Assembly (NCBI GenBank): GCA_011049175.1
Contig: DSCJ01000038.1
Span: 1 to 64,000 of the forward strand
Reading direction: 5' to 3'
DNA: 64,000 bases
DNA from: Bacteroidota bacterium
GTDB taxonomy: Bacteria; Bacteroidota; Bacteroidia; Bacteroidales; VadinHA17
Positions 1 through 8,975 of this stretch are shown in pieces; position 1 is the stretch's first letter; every line of letters begins with the position of its first letter. The notes under the pieces are model-generated. The model was not told the origin of the DNA. It searched no databases and saw nothing but the letters and a program-made list of their open reading frames with translations. A program made the position numbers and the translations under genes.

Positions 1-210
1 ATTTTTTAGCCTCTTTTATTTTGAGCCTGATAAAGTCAGTTTTTTCGTCAATGTTTATTGTCGGTAGGGCCCAGACTAAAAATAAAGGTGCGATAGCGGC
101 GTGAGAAAATCAGCAAACCCTACGTAGTTGTCTACGTAGTATAAGTTAATTACGTGTTTATTATCAAATATTTACTGAATTGCCTTCCTGGAATAATTTT
201 ACAGGTTCTA
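1..210. other. Left-edge non-coding stretch
   Basis: I see no supported gene between the left edge and the end of the pepD gene. The stretch is AT-rich and holds two copies of the octamer palindrome CTACGTAG (see the iteron entry). No tRNA fold, terminator with a convincing stem, or Bacteroidetes-type promoter was recognised. It lies downstream of pepD, which reads leftwards, so it may be pepD 3' flank plus the flank of an unseen neighbour. Confidence 0.5.
120..139. repeat. Two CTACGTAG palindrome iterons, 12-bp period
   Basis: The perfect octamer palindrome CTACGTAG occurs at 120-127 and 132-139, separated by TTGT, so the period is 12 bp. The same octamer with the same period appears four times at 53671-53714. 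The 12-bp spacing places successive palindromes on nearly the same helix face, as in operator or binding-site arrays. What binds, if anything, is unknown. Confidence 0.75.
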
Positions 211-1680
211 TTATGATTTTTCCGGAATGGCTTTCAGTGTTTCCACCAGGAAGTCCCAGAACTTCTTCACCGATCCGATATGCACCTTCTCATCGGGAGA
301 ATGGGGGTAGCGGATCGTGGGGCCGAACGAGATCATATCGAGGTTGGGATATACGCCACCCAGCAGACCGCATTCCAGTCCGGCGTGGATGGCCTTGATC
401 TCGGGCACCCGCCCGAATTTGGTGTTGTACACTTCCTGCATGGTTTTCAGGATGGGAGAATCCATATTGGGTTTCCATCCCGGGTATTCCCCGTCAAACA
501 CGATTTTTGCCCCGGCGGGTTCGAATACGGCCACAAATTGCTCTTTGAGGGCCTCCCGGGCACTATCCACACTACTGCGCAGCAGGCACAGAACCTCGAT
601 CCTTCCTTCCTCCGATTTGATCTTGGCCAGGTTGGTGGATGTTTCCACCAGGCCGGGCATATCGTTGCTCATTCTGATCACATCATTCGGACAGGCATAC
701 ACCGCATTCACCAGGTTTTTCTGGGTTTCCGCATCGATCACTGTTGAGGGCATTTCGGCCGGTTCGGCTTTGAATTTCAGGTCAGGGTCGATGGTAGCGT
801 ACTCCTTCCTGAAAACGGCTTCCGTCTTTTTTACCCATTCCTTCACTGCAGCTTCCTCAGCGGCCGGAACAGTTACCAGGGCCACCGCTTCCCTGGGTAT
901 GGCATTTCTCAGTCCACCCCCGTCGATAGATGCGATCCTCAGTCCGTGTTTGCGGGTGGTATGCCACAGAAAGCGGTTCAGCAATTTGTTGGCATTGCCC
1001 TTGTAGAGGTGGATGTCAATGCCTGAGTGTCCTCCTTTCAATCCACTGATAACCAGCTTAAGAGCCTTGTGTCCGCCGGGAACCGGCTCGTCGCGGCAGG
1101 TAAACTCCATATTGGCATTGGTTCCACCGGCGCATCCCACATATAATTCGCCCTCGTCTTCCGAATCCATATTGATCAGAATATCTCCCTTCAGCCAGCC
1201 GGGTTTCAAACCGAAGGCACCGGTCATACCGGTCTCTTCATCCACAGTAAAGAGGGCTTCCATGGGGCCGTGCTTCAGGTCTTTTGATTCCAGAACGGTC
1301 ATCACAGCAGCTACTCCGATCCCGTTATCCGAACCCAGGGTGGTTCCGTTGGCCTTCACCCACTCCCCGTCGATCAGAGGTTCGATGGGGTCTTTCTCGA
1401 AATCAAATGATTTGTCGCTGTTTTTCTGGGGAACCATATCCAGGTGTCCCTGCAATACAACGGTTTTTTTATTTTCCATTCCCGGTGTGGCGGGTTTTCT
1501 GATCAGTACGTTCCCCACCTCATCCACCGAGGTGTCCAGTCCGAGTCCCTCCCCGAACTCTTTGATAAACTGAATGATCTTTTCTTCTTTTTTTGAGGGC
1601 CTCGGGATTCGTGTCAGCTTATAGAAATTTCCCCAGAGGCCTTTCGGATCGAGGTTTTGAATGTCTGTACTCATATTCAT
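211..1680 (-). CDS. pepD: Aminoacyl-histidine dipeptidase PepD (M20 family)
   Basis: Cytosolic di-zinc dipeptidase of the M20C/PepD family (Xaa-His and other dipeptides). Length 489 aa matches the family. Visible motifs are GHLDMVP (H79, D81), the bridging-aspartate motif SDNGIG (D118), the catalytic-glutamate motif DEETGM (about 147-151), the metal-ligand segment NMDSED near 172, and a C-terminal HAGLECG near 436 that should supply the last ligand. Met3 is an equally possible start. The gene lies 45 bp downstream of an MFS permease on the same strand, so the two are probably cotranscribed. With the POT transporter and DPP4-type peptidase nearby, this fits a peptide-using metabolism (inference). 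No defect is visible. Confidence 0.93.
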   Translation of the reverse strand: MNMSTDIQNLDPKGLWGNFYKLTRIPRPSKKEEKIIQFIKEFGEGLGLDTSVDEVGNVLIRKPATPGMENKKTVVLQGHLDMVPQKNSDKSFDFEKDPIEPLIDGEWVKANGTTLGSDNGIGVAAVMTVLESKDLKHGPMEALFTVDEETGMTGAFGLKPGWLKGDILINMDSEDEGELYVGCAGGTNANMEFTCRDEPVPGGHKALKLVISGLKGGHSGIDIHLYKGNANKLLNRFLWHTTRKHGLRIASIDGGGLRNAIPREAVALVTVPAAEEAAVKEWVKKTEAVFRKEYATIDPDLKFKAEPAEMPSTVIDAETQKNLVNAVYACPNDVIRMSNDMPGLVETSTNLAKIKSEEGRIEVLCLLRSSVDSAREALKEQFVAVFEPAGAKIVFDGEYPGWKPNMDSPILKTMQEVYNTKFGRVPEIKAIHAGLECGLLGGVYPNLDMISFGPTIRYPHSPDEKVHIGSVKKFWDFLVETLKAIPEKS

Positions 1681-1725
1681 GATGTTTATAATTTTTTATT
1701 GTAATCATAAAGGAACCACAGGTTT

Positions 1726-3369
1726 TTATGCCGGAGTTTCCCCGGAGGGCAGCTCCAGACCGTACCCCTGTTTCTTATCTGCCTTTTTCAGCTGAAATGC
1801 CAGGAAAATGGAGATCACTCCCAGAAGCACCAGCATCAGGATAGGCAAGGTATAATTGTACGAGGGCAATTCGCCGATGGCACGCATCCTGTCCACCTCC
1901 TCACTGATGGCGGCAGGCGACATGCCCTGGGCTTCCAGAGCCAGCCGTGCATTGTCAATAGCTTTCACCACTTCGGGGTTCACCAGGTCGAGCAGTGACC
2001 CGATACCCCAGAAAAAAGCCAGCAATCCCCAGTTTTGTACGGTAAACATGGAGGCATAGGCAGTTCCCAGCCGGTTCTCAGCCACGATCTTGGCTACCGA
2101 AGGCCACATGGCAGCCGGGATCAGGGAAAAAGCAATGCCCAGAACCACCAGGCCTATGTATCCGAGAATCACGTTATTGAAGACCGAAAGCGACAGGTGA
2201 GCGAAGATCAGCAACAACGAACCGAGGATCATGAGCGAAGCGGCCTTCCCTTTCCTGTCCACATAGCTTCCGAATATGGGAGTAAAGAGGATGGTTCCCA
2301 TGGGGATCAGGCTGGCCACTTTGGGTCCGTTGGTAAACCAGACGGAAAGAGTTCCCCAGAGAACCCTGACAAACAGGCCGAAGAGCAACAGGAGGATAAC
2401 CAGCGACCCCAGCTTGGTGCTCAGGGTTTTCATCCTGGCCGGGACCATGCTGAATGCCAGTCCGAACACAAACAAACCGAGGTATATCACAGTGTTCCCC
2501 AGCGAAATATTCCCGAAAAGTGTGAAGTAATTGCCTTCGGCAGGCAGGTCGTACGAAAAATTGAATTTGTTCACCAGCAGGTCAGGAGCATACTGAATGA
2601 ACGGAAATACCGCCGAATAGAAAGCCACACAGAGCAGGGCAATGAATATAAACGAGCGGTTGGTAGCCAGCTTTACCAGATCATCGAATTTGAATTCCTC
2701 GTCTTCCCCGGTTTCATCAACGGTGGTCCTTCCTCTCTGTTTGTCAAGCCTCACGTCAAAAATGAGGTAAATGAGGAAGAAGACCAGCGACAGGCCGATC
2801 AGGGTAGCTGCAAAAGCTATGGCCGGAGATACGCGCCCTCCCCCGATATCGATAGAAAGGGCAATCCCCATGGCCGATCCCAGCCTTCCAAAACCCATGT
2901 TCACCGCCATAGCCAGGGCCAGTTCATATCCCTTGAACCATTTTACCACCGTTCGGGTAGCTATCACACAAACCACCTCCAGTCCGGAGCCGAACATCAC
3001 CCTTCCGATGATCATCATGGTCAGAACAGTGCTGTGTGATTCTCCAAAAACTCCGTATGCGGCCATGGCATTGATGGCAGCTCCGACAGTTGCCAGCGAT
3101 CCGAATATCACGCCGGCCAGTTTGATCCCCCATTTGTCGAGAATAATCCCCCCGACAATGATCATTCCAAAAACATTCGCAATGGTTGTCAGCCCGATCA
3201 GCCGGCCGTACTCCTCACTGGTAAAACCGAGCTGGGTTTGCAGCATACCTTTCAGCCCGGAATAAAAATCCTGGAACCAGTAGGTAGAAAACATCAGGGT
3301 GCTGATCAGAACCAGCACAAGCCACCGCATGGGAGCGGAATCACGCAGGGTTTTCTTCATCACTTCCAT
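1726..3369 (-). CDS. MFS transporter
   Basis: Inner-membrane major facilitator of 547 aa. The first segment (WLVLVLISTLMFSTYWF) and about eleven further hydrophobic stretches fit 12 helices. A conserved MFS loop-2/3 element is seen as GGIILDKWGIKLAG, and the second half repeats it as GSYVDRKGKAASL. A charged cytoplasmic loop (about residues 205-230, DKQRGRTTVDETGEDEEF) separates the halves. A start at Met4 (base 3360) is equally likely. Its position directly upstream of pepD suggests a peptide or amino-acid derived substrate, but nothing in the sequence fixes the substrate. It could instead belong to the oxalate/formate-antiporter-like MFS group. Confidence 0.85.
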   Translation of the reverse strand: MEVMKKTLRDSAPMRWLVLVLISTLMFSTYWFQDFYSGLKGMLQTQLGFTSEEYGRLIGLTTIANVFGMIIVGGIILDKWGIKLAGVIFGSLATVGAAINAMAAYGVFGESHSTVLTMMIIGRVMFGSGLEVVCVIATRTVVKWFKGYELALAMAVNMGFGRLGSAMGIALSIDIGGGRVSPAIAFAATLIGLSLVFFLIYLIFDVRLDKQRGRTTVDETGEDEEFKFDDLVKLATNRSFIFIALLCVAFYSAVFPFIQYAPDLLVNKFNFSYDLPAEGNYFTLFGNISLGNTVIYLGLFVFGLAFSMVPARMKTLSTKLGSLVILLLLFGLFVRVLWGTLSVWFTNGPKVASLIPMGTILFTPIFGSYVDRKGKAASLMILGSLLLIFAHLSLSVFNNVILGYIGLVVLGIAFSLIPAAMWPSVAKIVAENRLGTAYASMFTVQNWGLLAFFWGIGSLLDLVNPEVVKAIDNARLALEAQGMSPAAISEEVDRMRAIGELPSYNYTLPILMLVLLGVISIFLAFQLKKADKKQGYGLELPSGETPA

Positions 3370-3497
3370 ATCAGTATGTTTTATCGTTAAATTTTGAAAC
3401 GGATAAAAGTAATAAAAAAACTTCAGCCTGCCGATGGGGTACTCATGTCATGAAACACATCCGAAATCCCCGGATATATAATCCATATATAAACATA

Positions 3498-3530
3498 TTT
3501 GCATAATTGTTAATTTAATTTTTATATTTG
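3498..3530 (+). promoter_or_regulatory. Bacteroidetes promoter for the thioredoxin-like gene
   Basis: TTTG at 3498-3501 (-33), 21 bases, then TATATTTG at 3523-3530 (-7, consensus TAnnTTTG). Transcription should begin near 3535, about 38 bases before the ATG at 3573. The TTG that could extend the reading frame upstream lies inside this -7 box, which argues for the later ATG. Confidence 0.75.
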
Positions 3531-3572
3531 CGGTACAGTTTTTTCGGAATAATAGGCTATATTTTTAATAGT

Positions 3573-4106
3573 ATGAAGAAAGGTCTGGTTTTTATAGCTG
3601 TATGTCTTTTCATTTTCCCGGAGATCAAGGCGCAGGAATCAACGGGAAAGGTGAAATGGTACACCTTTGAGGAAGCCGTAAAACTGGTTCAGAAGGAACC
3701 AAAAAAACTTTTTATTGATGTATATACTGACTGGTGCGGATGGTGTAAGCGGATGGATGAAAATACATTCAACCATCCGGTGATTGCCGAATACCTCAAT
3801 ACCCATTTCTACGCCGTAAAATTCAATGCCGAATCAACCGAACCGGTGGAGTTCGGAGGGAAGACCTTCATCAACGAAGGAAAAGGGAACCGTCATCCGC
3901 ATCAGCTGGCCATAGCCCTCCTGCAGGGCCGCATGTCATATCCCTCCGTTGCATATATGAACGAGGACCTTCAATTACTGACAGCCGTGGCGGGATACAT
4001 GGAACCCAAAGCCATCGAGCCTATTCTGAGCTATTTTGCCACCGACAAATACAAAACGGTGGAATGGAATGAATTCCAGAAAAATTTTCTGAGCAGTATC
4101 CGGTAA
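3573..4106 (+). CDS. Secreted thioredoxin-like protein (WCGWCK)
   Basis: A 177-aa protein with an N-terminal signal peptide (MKKGLVFIAVCLFIFPEIKAQ, cleavage probably after KA) and a thioredoxin fold. The redox motif WCGWC (C55, C58) is of the DUF255/YyaL-like kind, FIDVYTDWCGWCKRMDENTF. It probably acts in the periplasm as a thiol reductant or oxidase. The substrate is unknown. The ATG at 3573 was chosen because the longer TTG start falls inside the -7 promoter box. The gene stands alone, divergent from the MFS gene and convergent with the DUF4831 gene. No missing residues are seen in the active motif. Confidence 0.85.
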   Translation: MKKGLVFIAVCLFIFPEIKAQESTGKVKWYTFEEAVKLVQKEPKKLFIDVYTDWCGWCKRMDENTFNHPVIAEYLNTHFYAVKFNAESTEPVEFGGKTFINEGKGNRHPHQLAIALLQGRMSYPSVAYMNEDLQLLTAVAGYMEPKAIEPILSYFATDKYKTVEWNEFQKNFLSSIR

Positions 4107-4194
4107 CCTGTCGTAAGAATTCAACGGAAAAAGCCAGTTATTGCGGGAACCGGGCTATCCGGCAAGCCCAGCCTCAGCGGTTTCTGCTGTACAT

Positions 4195-5316
4195 TTATTT
4201 TTCCATCTTGAGCTTTACCGGCAGGCATACGGTTTCCCCGAGCTGGTAGATCAGGGCCCGTTTCATGGCCAGGGTTTGCTTGCCGTTGGTCACACGCAAC
4301 AGGGCCACATCAGGGATCCTGTATACCAGGCAATCGGTTGTATCGTGAATTCCGGCTTCCTCACCGAAATGCTTCAGGGGTGGCGGGAGGGTTTCCGGCC
4401 GGATGTCGAGGGCCACGGGGATACCCCCGGGTTCGTTTTCATTGACCAGGCCTTTTTCTTCAGAAAACCAGCACAAAATCGTGGCTGTTTGGATAGAAGC
4501 GGTAGTAGGGATCACATCATACTCCACGGTAAAGGTTTCTTTCAGGATCTTTCCCGTAAAGAGGGCCAGGTATTCCTTTTCCGCCCGTTCCATTTCTTCC
4601 AGCAGCAGCTCCAGGGCTTTTCCGTCGGGATATTCCCCGGCCATACCGTCCAGCAGGTCAACCCGCCGTTCCCTTATCCTGATTATGAAATCGGCTGCCT
4701 CCAGGGCCATTTCTTCCTTATCTCTGTACCGCACCTTTTCATAGCTGAAGGGTACCCGCACAAATCCCGAGTCAGTTTCTTCAATGGTATACGACCATTC
4801 CAGGGTCACGTCCTGGGGGGGCACAATGGCCTGGCCCGGAAAAAACAGCGGAACATCAGCCTTGCGGGGAACCGGATGGATGGTTCCCAGTTCGCCGGCC
4901 ACCCCTTCCTCGGCAGTCAGCACCAGCCCGGCCCGGCTCAGGGCAAGATAATTTGATTCCATGTGCGTTCCTGGGTCCACCACATAGTACTGCTGCGGAT
5001 CAATTTCCTGGCGGGTTTCGATCTGCAGGTTGCTGATATTCCACCATACCCGGTCTGCATCAATCCCTTCTGAAATATTCAGAAACTGTTCCCTGTATTC
5101 ATGAAACGGACCTTGCCGTTCGGTGTGCCGGGTAATCTCCATGCTCACCCTTACCACCGTGCGGGGCAGCACGTACACAAAGCTTCCCGCAGTAACTTCC
5201 TGCTCCGCAACCACACGCCGCACGCGGGTTGGAATCAGCGGCTGCTGGCAGGCCGTAGAAAAGGCGCCCAGCACAAGGAACCATACCATGATCCTGTCAC
5301 ATCGTAGTCCTTTCAT
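4195..5316 (-). CDS. DUF4831-like lipoprotein of unknown function
   Basis: A 373-aa exported protein. The N-terminus has charged residues, a hydrophobic core (IMVWFLVLGAFSTAC) and a lipobox-like STAC, so it is probably a lipoprotein. The segment GSFVYVLPRTVVRVSMEITR resembles the start of the DUF4831 family that is common in Bacteroidales. That family match is from memory and not searched. The start codon at 5314-5316 overlaps the end of the NAD(P)HX repair gene by 20 bp, so the two are translationally coupled. A later ATG at 5289 would lack the positive n-region. No enzyme motif is recognised. Confidence 0.65.
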   Translation of the reverse strand: MKGLRCDRIMVWFLVLGAFSTACQQPLIPTRVRRVVAEQEVTAGSFVYVLPRTVVRVSMEITRHTERQGPFHEYREQFLNISEGIDADRVWWNISNLQIETRQEIDPQQYYVVDPGTHMESNYLALSRAGLVLTAEEGVAGELGTIHPVPRKADVPLFFPGQAIVPPQDVTLEWSYTIEETDSGFVRVPFSYEKVRYRDKEEMALEAADFIIRIRERRVDLLDGMAGEYPDGKALELLLEEMERAEKEYLALFTGKILKETFTVEYDVIPTTASIQTATILCWFSEEKGLVNENEPGGIPVALDIRPETLPPPLKHFGEEAGIHDTTDCLVYRIPDVALLRVTNGKQTLAMKRALIYQLGETVCLPVKLKMEK

Positions 5317-6823
5317 CGTGAATGGATTTAAAAGCATCTCCCAGATATTCAATAATATCGCCGGCAATCAGTGACTCCTGGCTTCTTGCCCGACTCCCCA
5401 GGTCTCCTGCCAGGCCGTGCAGATACACTCCCAAAGAGGCAGCCTTATCGGCAGGATATCCCTGGGCAAGCAGGGAAAGAATGATCCCGGTAAGCACATC
5501 CCCGCTTCCCGCCGTGGCCAACCCGGGATTGCCTGTGGAATTGAAAAACACCTGTCCGTCGGGGCGGGCCACGGCTGTATAAGCTCCTTTCAGCACCATA
5601 ACCACCCCGTATTCCCCGGCAAACTGCCTCAAAAGTTCCAGCCGCTGCAGGGAATTTTCCGTTTTTCGGGTGATTCTTTCGAATTCACGCGGGTGGGGAG
5701 TAAGTACGGTTTTATTATGCAGCAGACCGAGCAAATCCCTGTTCTTCCCCAGGATATTGATTGCATCGGCATCTGCCACAAACGGCCCTTTGTACGATAC
5801 AAGAAGATCGTGCAGGGCCTGTGCCGTTTCCTGGCGTGTTCCGAGACCAGGGCCCACTCCCACGGCATCAAAACCGCCGGTTTCGTACATTTCCGAAAAC
5901 ACTTCGCCCGAACGGTCGACCGAAACCATGGCTTCGGGAACGGTGGTCTGAATGATATCCCGTCCTGCCCCGGGCACATGAACAGTTAACAGCCCCACAC
6001 CCGTACGGAGGCAAGCCCGGGCCCCCAGCACAGCAGCCCCCATTTTTCCGGCCGAACCTGCAATGAACAGTGCGTGTCCGTAATGGCCCTTATGAGAAAA
6101 TTTTTTTCTGTTATGCAACATATTTCTGATCTCTCCGGCGGTTACATAATGCCAGGGCGCAGGGGTATTCTCAATGATTTCCGGGTGCAATCCAATGGGA
6201 AGCACTTCCCAATGGCCGGTATATTCCTCATTTTCGGCAAACATGAATGCCAGTTTCGGAAACTGGAAGCTCAGGGTATACCGGGCACGCACCACCGGGC
6301 CGCAGGCCGGATCAACGGGTTGCTCACCGAACATACCTGAAGGAATATCGATGGCGATGATCTCATGTCCTGATGCATTCATTTGTTCAACCAGCTGCGC
6401 GGGCCAGCCTTCCAGCGGCCGCGTCAGCCCCGATCCGAACAATCCGTCGACTACAACGGCCCCTTCGGGGACAGGAGGCAGGGGCTGTCCCTTTTTCAGA
6501 ACCCTGATCCGGAGGCCGGGAATTTTTTTCAGCCGGGCCAGATTGAGTGAACAATCATCAGAAAATTTTCCCGATAGTTCGGCCACCACCGGTTCCACCC
6601 CGTAACCCGCTCCATGAAGCAAACGGCTCAATGCCAGGCAATCGCCCCCGTTATTACCCGGGCCGGCCACCAGCACAAAAGTGGTTTCCGAAGGATAATG
6701 CCGGGTAATCCATTCAAACAGCCGGGTGGCGGCTCTCTCCATCAGGTCGATCGACGCAACCGGTTCGTGTTCAATGGTATACCGGTCAATTTCTCTTACC
6801 TGGGCCGATGTAAATATTTTCAT
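5297..6823 (-). CDS. nnr: Bifunctional NAD(P)H-hydrate epimerase / ADP-dependent dehydratase
   Basis: Repairs hydrated NAD(P)H. The N-terminal YjeF_N/NnrE domain (about 1-210) interconverts R and S forms: VLVAGPGNNGGDCLALSR and VVDGLFGSGLTRPLEG are its signature segments. The C-terminal ribokinase-like NnrD domain (about 225-500) dehydrates the S form using ADP: KGHYGHALFIAGSAGKMGAAVLGA, VGVGPGLGT, LTPHPREF and NPGLATAGSGDVLTG. Length 508 aa is typical of the fusion. The ATG at 6823 (MKIFTSAQVREID) was chosen because it starts at the family consensus; the upstream 22 codons are atypical. A -7-like box lies at 6840-6847. Confidence 0.93.
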   Translation of the reverse strand: MKIFTSAQVREIDRYTIEHEPVASIDLMERAATRLFEWITRHYPSETTFVLVAGPGNNGGDCLALSRLLHGAGYGVEPVVAELSGKFSDDCSLNLARLKKIPGLRIRVLKKGQPLPPVPEGAVVVDGLFGSGLTRPLEGWPAQLVEQMNASGHEIIAIDIPSGMFGEQPVDPACGPVVRARYTLSFQFPKLAFMFAENEEYTGHWEVLPIGLHPEIIENTPAPWHYVTAGEIRNMLHNRKKFSHKGHYGHALFIAGSAGKMGAAVLGARACLRTGVGLLTVHVPGAGRDIIQTTVPEAMVSVDRSGEVFSEMYETGGFDAVGVGPGLGTRQETAQALHDLLVSYKGPFVADADAINILGKNRDLLGLLHNKTVLTPHPREFERITRKTENSLQRLELLRQFAGEYGVVMVLKGAYTAVARPDGQVFFNSTGNPGLATAGSGDVLTGIILSLLAQGYPADKAASLGVYLHGLAGDLGSRARSQESLIAGDIIEYLGDAFKSIHDERTTM

Positions 6824-6839
6824 TCTTCGGCGTTTAGTG

Positions 6840-6847
6840 CAAATATA
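6840..6847 (-). promoter_or_regulatory. -7 element for the nnr gene
   Basis: On the minus strand this reads TATATTTG, an exact TAnnTTTG match, ending 17 bases before the nnr ATG at 6823. No good -33 TTTG was found at the expected distance, so only the -7 box is claimed. Confidence 0.5.
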
Positions 6848-6925
6848 ATGAATACCGCAGCATATTGTACGAATGCGGAGGAAATACAAAGGTTGAACAA
6901 CAGGTTAGCATCATGATGCATGTTA

Positions 6926-6956
6926 TTTGGAGAGCCGAAAAAGCTTTATATATTTG
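6926..6956 (+). promoter_or_regulatory. Bacteroidetes promoter for the POT transporter
   Basis: TTTG at 6926-6929, 19 bases, TATATTTG at 6949-6956. The predicted start of transcription is near 6961, giving a 50-base leader before the ATG at 7011. It excludes the upstream TTG start at 6927. Confidence 0.75.
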
Positions 6957-7010
6957 TCAGCATTTGAATTCGGAGCAAACCATGTACTACTAACCAATAA
7001 CCTGGAAGCT

Positions 7011-8888
7011 ATGTTAAAAGAACATCCAAGGGGACTATTCGTCGCCTTCTTTGCTAACATGGGTGAGCGATTCGGTTACTACACCATGCTGGCCATCTTC
7101 ACACTGTTCCTGCAGGCCAAGTATGGCTATACAGCCGGTGAGGCAACCCAGATCTTCGGAATCTTCCTTGCATTCGTCTATTTCCTCCCACTCCTTGGCG
7201 GAATACTGGCCGACCGGTACCTGGGGTACGGGAAAACCATCAGTCTGGGACTGGTGGTGATGCTGGTGGGCTATTTCATGCTGGCGATGCCGACCACCAT
7301 GGACGGAGGAAAAGCACTGGTATTTGCAGCTCTGGGAGTGATTTCCCTGGGAACAGGATTTTTTAAGGGAAACCTGCAGGCCCTGGTAGGAAACCTGTAT
7401 GATGATCCCAAATACAACAAATACCGGGATATTGCTTTCAATATCTTTTACATGGGGATCAACATCGGCGCCATGTTCGCCCCTTCGGCCGCCGATGCTG
7501 TGAGCAACTGGATACTGAAAAAGAAAGGATATTTTTACAATGCCGACATCCCGGCCCTGGCCCATAAATTCCTGGCAGGGAATGGAAATGAAGTGGTGGA
7601 AAAGGCCGGCACGGTATCCGATAAACTCTCCCAGCTGGCACAATCGGTTGGATATTCCGGCAATGCCGAGAGTTTCAGCCACTGGATACTGGAAAAGCAG
7701 GAACTTTTTCATAACACCGACCTGCCTGCCCTGGCTTCCAGTTTTCTGGCCGGCAACGGAGCCGAAATGGTGGAAAAAGGCATCACAGTAGGTGAAAAAC
7801 TGGCCATTTTTGCACAGCAGCAAGGGTTTGTTGGCGACCTGGCTAATTTCAGCACCCATTACATCAACGTACTGAGTGAATCATACCACTATGCTTTTGG
7901 TGTTGCCTGTTTCAGCCTGATTGCTTCGATGATCATTTTCTGGGCATTCCGTAAGTATTACAAGCATGCCGATATGACGGAAAAACAGAAAGCTGCCAGC
8001 GAAGAGCACAAAGACAAGGTAGTGGAAATGTCGCCCGAACAAACCCGCGAGCGTCTGATTGCCCTGGGGCTGATCTTCTTTGTGGTGATCTTTTTCTGGA
8101 TGTCTTTCCACCAGAACGGGGCTGCCATGACCATTTTTGCACGCGACTACACAGTGGGAAGTGTGGACAAGTTCACCAATCTGTGGTTCGACCTGTTCGG
8201 GCTCCTGCCCATATTCCTCTCGCTGGTCGGATTGTATTTTCTCATCAGGAAGAAAAGCACCGGTACCATCCGCATTCTGGGGGCGGCGGCCTTTATTGGA
8301 TTCGCCCTGCTGGCATACTTCCGTTTCCAGACCTACGAGGAAACCAATCCTTTCACACCGCAGAAATTCCAGCATTTCAATCCTTTCTTCATTGTGGCGC
8401 TAACGCCCATTGTGGTGGGTATATTCGGTTACCTGAACCGGATAGGAAAAGAACCCTCCGCACCCAAAAAGATCGGCATCGGGATGATCATAACAGGAGC
8501 CGCCTTCATCATTCTGATGATCGGATCACTGCAGCTTATCGGGTACTCTCCGGGAGAGATCAACGAGGTCCGGGCTCCGAGGGATGTGCTGCTGTCGCCC
8601 AACTGGCTGATCAGCACCTATTTCATCCTTACCATTGCCGAACTGTTCCTGAGTCCCATGGGTATTTCATTCGTATCAAAAGTATCTCCTCCGAAATACA
8701 AGGGAATGATGCAGGGAGGCTGGCTGGCGGCCACAGCCATTGGAAACTATGCCGTGGGAATCGTGGGCCTGTTCTGGGACGATGTTCCTCTGTGGGCCTT
8801 CTGGGGGATCCTGGTAGTGTTTGCCCTGCTTTCAGCCATCTTTATTTTCAGTATCCTGAAAAGACTGGAGCACGCCACCAGACATTAA
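7011..8888 (+). CDS. POT-family di/tripeptide transporter with duplicated periplasmic insert
   Basis: Proton-coupled oligopeptide symporter (PTR2/POT), 625 aa. Family signatures are ANMGERFGYYTMLAIFTLFL (helix 1), GGILADRYLGYGKTI, GTGFFKGNLQALVG, and FYMGINIGAMFAP (helix 5). Helix 1 carries the ERFGYY form of the proton-coupling ExxERFxYY motif. Between helices 5 and 6, on the predicted periplasmic side, is an insert built of two tandem 58-residue copies (residues 166-223 and 224-281), about 31 of 58 positions identical by hand count. The rest of the C-terminal bundle is intact. The start at 7011 follows from the promoter. Peptide uptake fits the neighbouring peptidases. The role of the insert is unknown. 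Confidence 0.9.
   Translation: MLKEHPRGLFVAFFANMGERFGYYTMLAIFTLFLQAKYGYTAGEATQIFGIFLAFVYFLPLLGGILADRYLGYGKTISLGLVVMLVGYFMLAMPTTMDGGKALVFAALGVISLGTGFFKGNLQALVGNLYDDPKYNKYRDIAFNIFYMGINIGAMFAPSAADAVSNWILKKKGYFYNADIPALAHKFLAGNGNEVVEKAGTVSDKLSQLAQSVGYSGNAESFSHWILEKQELFHNTDLPALASSFLAGNGAEMVEKGITVGEKLAIFAQQQGFVGDLANFSTHYINVLSESYHYAFGVACFSLIASMIIFWAFRKYYKHADMTEKQKAASEEHKDKVVEMSPEQTRERLIALGLIFFVVIFFWMSFHQNGAAMTIFARDYTVGSVDKFTNLWFDLFGLLPIFLSLVGLYFLIRKKSTGTIRILGAAAFIGFALLAYFRFQTYEETNPFTPQKFQHFNPFFIVALTPIVVGIFGYLNRIGKEPSAPKKIGIGMIITGAAFIILMIGSLQLIGYSPGEINEVRAPRDVLLSPNWLISTYFILTIAELFLSPMGISFVSKVSPPKYKGMMQGGWLAATAIGNYAVGIVGLFWDDVPLWAFWGILVVFALLSAIFIFSILKRLEHATRH
7506..7853 (+). repeat. In-frame tandem duplication inside the POT gene (2 x 174 bp)
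   Basis: Copy 1 is 7506-7679 and copy 2 is 7680-7853; each encodes 58 residues with no gap. Shared landmarks are W-I-L at the start, PALA, FLAGNG, VEK, KL..AQ and a final FS. The copies have diverged at roughly half of positions, so the duplication is not recent. Confidence 0.85.
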
Positions 8889-8916
8889 TTAACGGATCAC
8901 GGATTAACAAACGAAG

Positions 8917-8948
8917 AAAGGAGGCTGCATGATGCAGCCTCCTTTTTT
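8917..8948 (+). terminator. Intrinsic terminator after the POT gene
   Basis: A 13-bp perfect stem (8917-8929 with 8933-8945, core GGAGGCTGCA) around the loop TGA, followed by a T run to 8948. It sits between the convergent POT and DPP4 genes and may also slow transcription arriving from the other side. Confidence 0.85.
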
Positions 8949-8975
8949 CATATCAGGGAACAAGCACAATCTCTA

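Noticed and set aside
1-210. Partial gene at the left edge
   Set aside because: No frame with protein-like composition or a recognisable end was found on either strand.
2035-3039. Long antisense open frames over the MFS gene and similar opposite-strand frames elsewhere
   Set aside because: They have no family motifs, are rich in His, Gln and Pro as expected for antisense of hydrophobic genes, and are fully covered by convincing genes.
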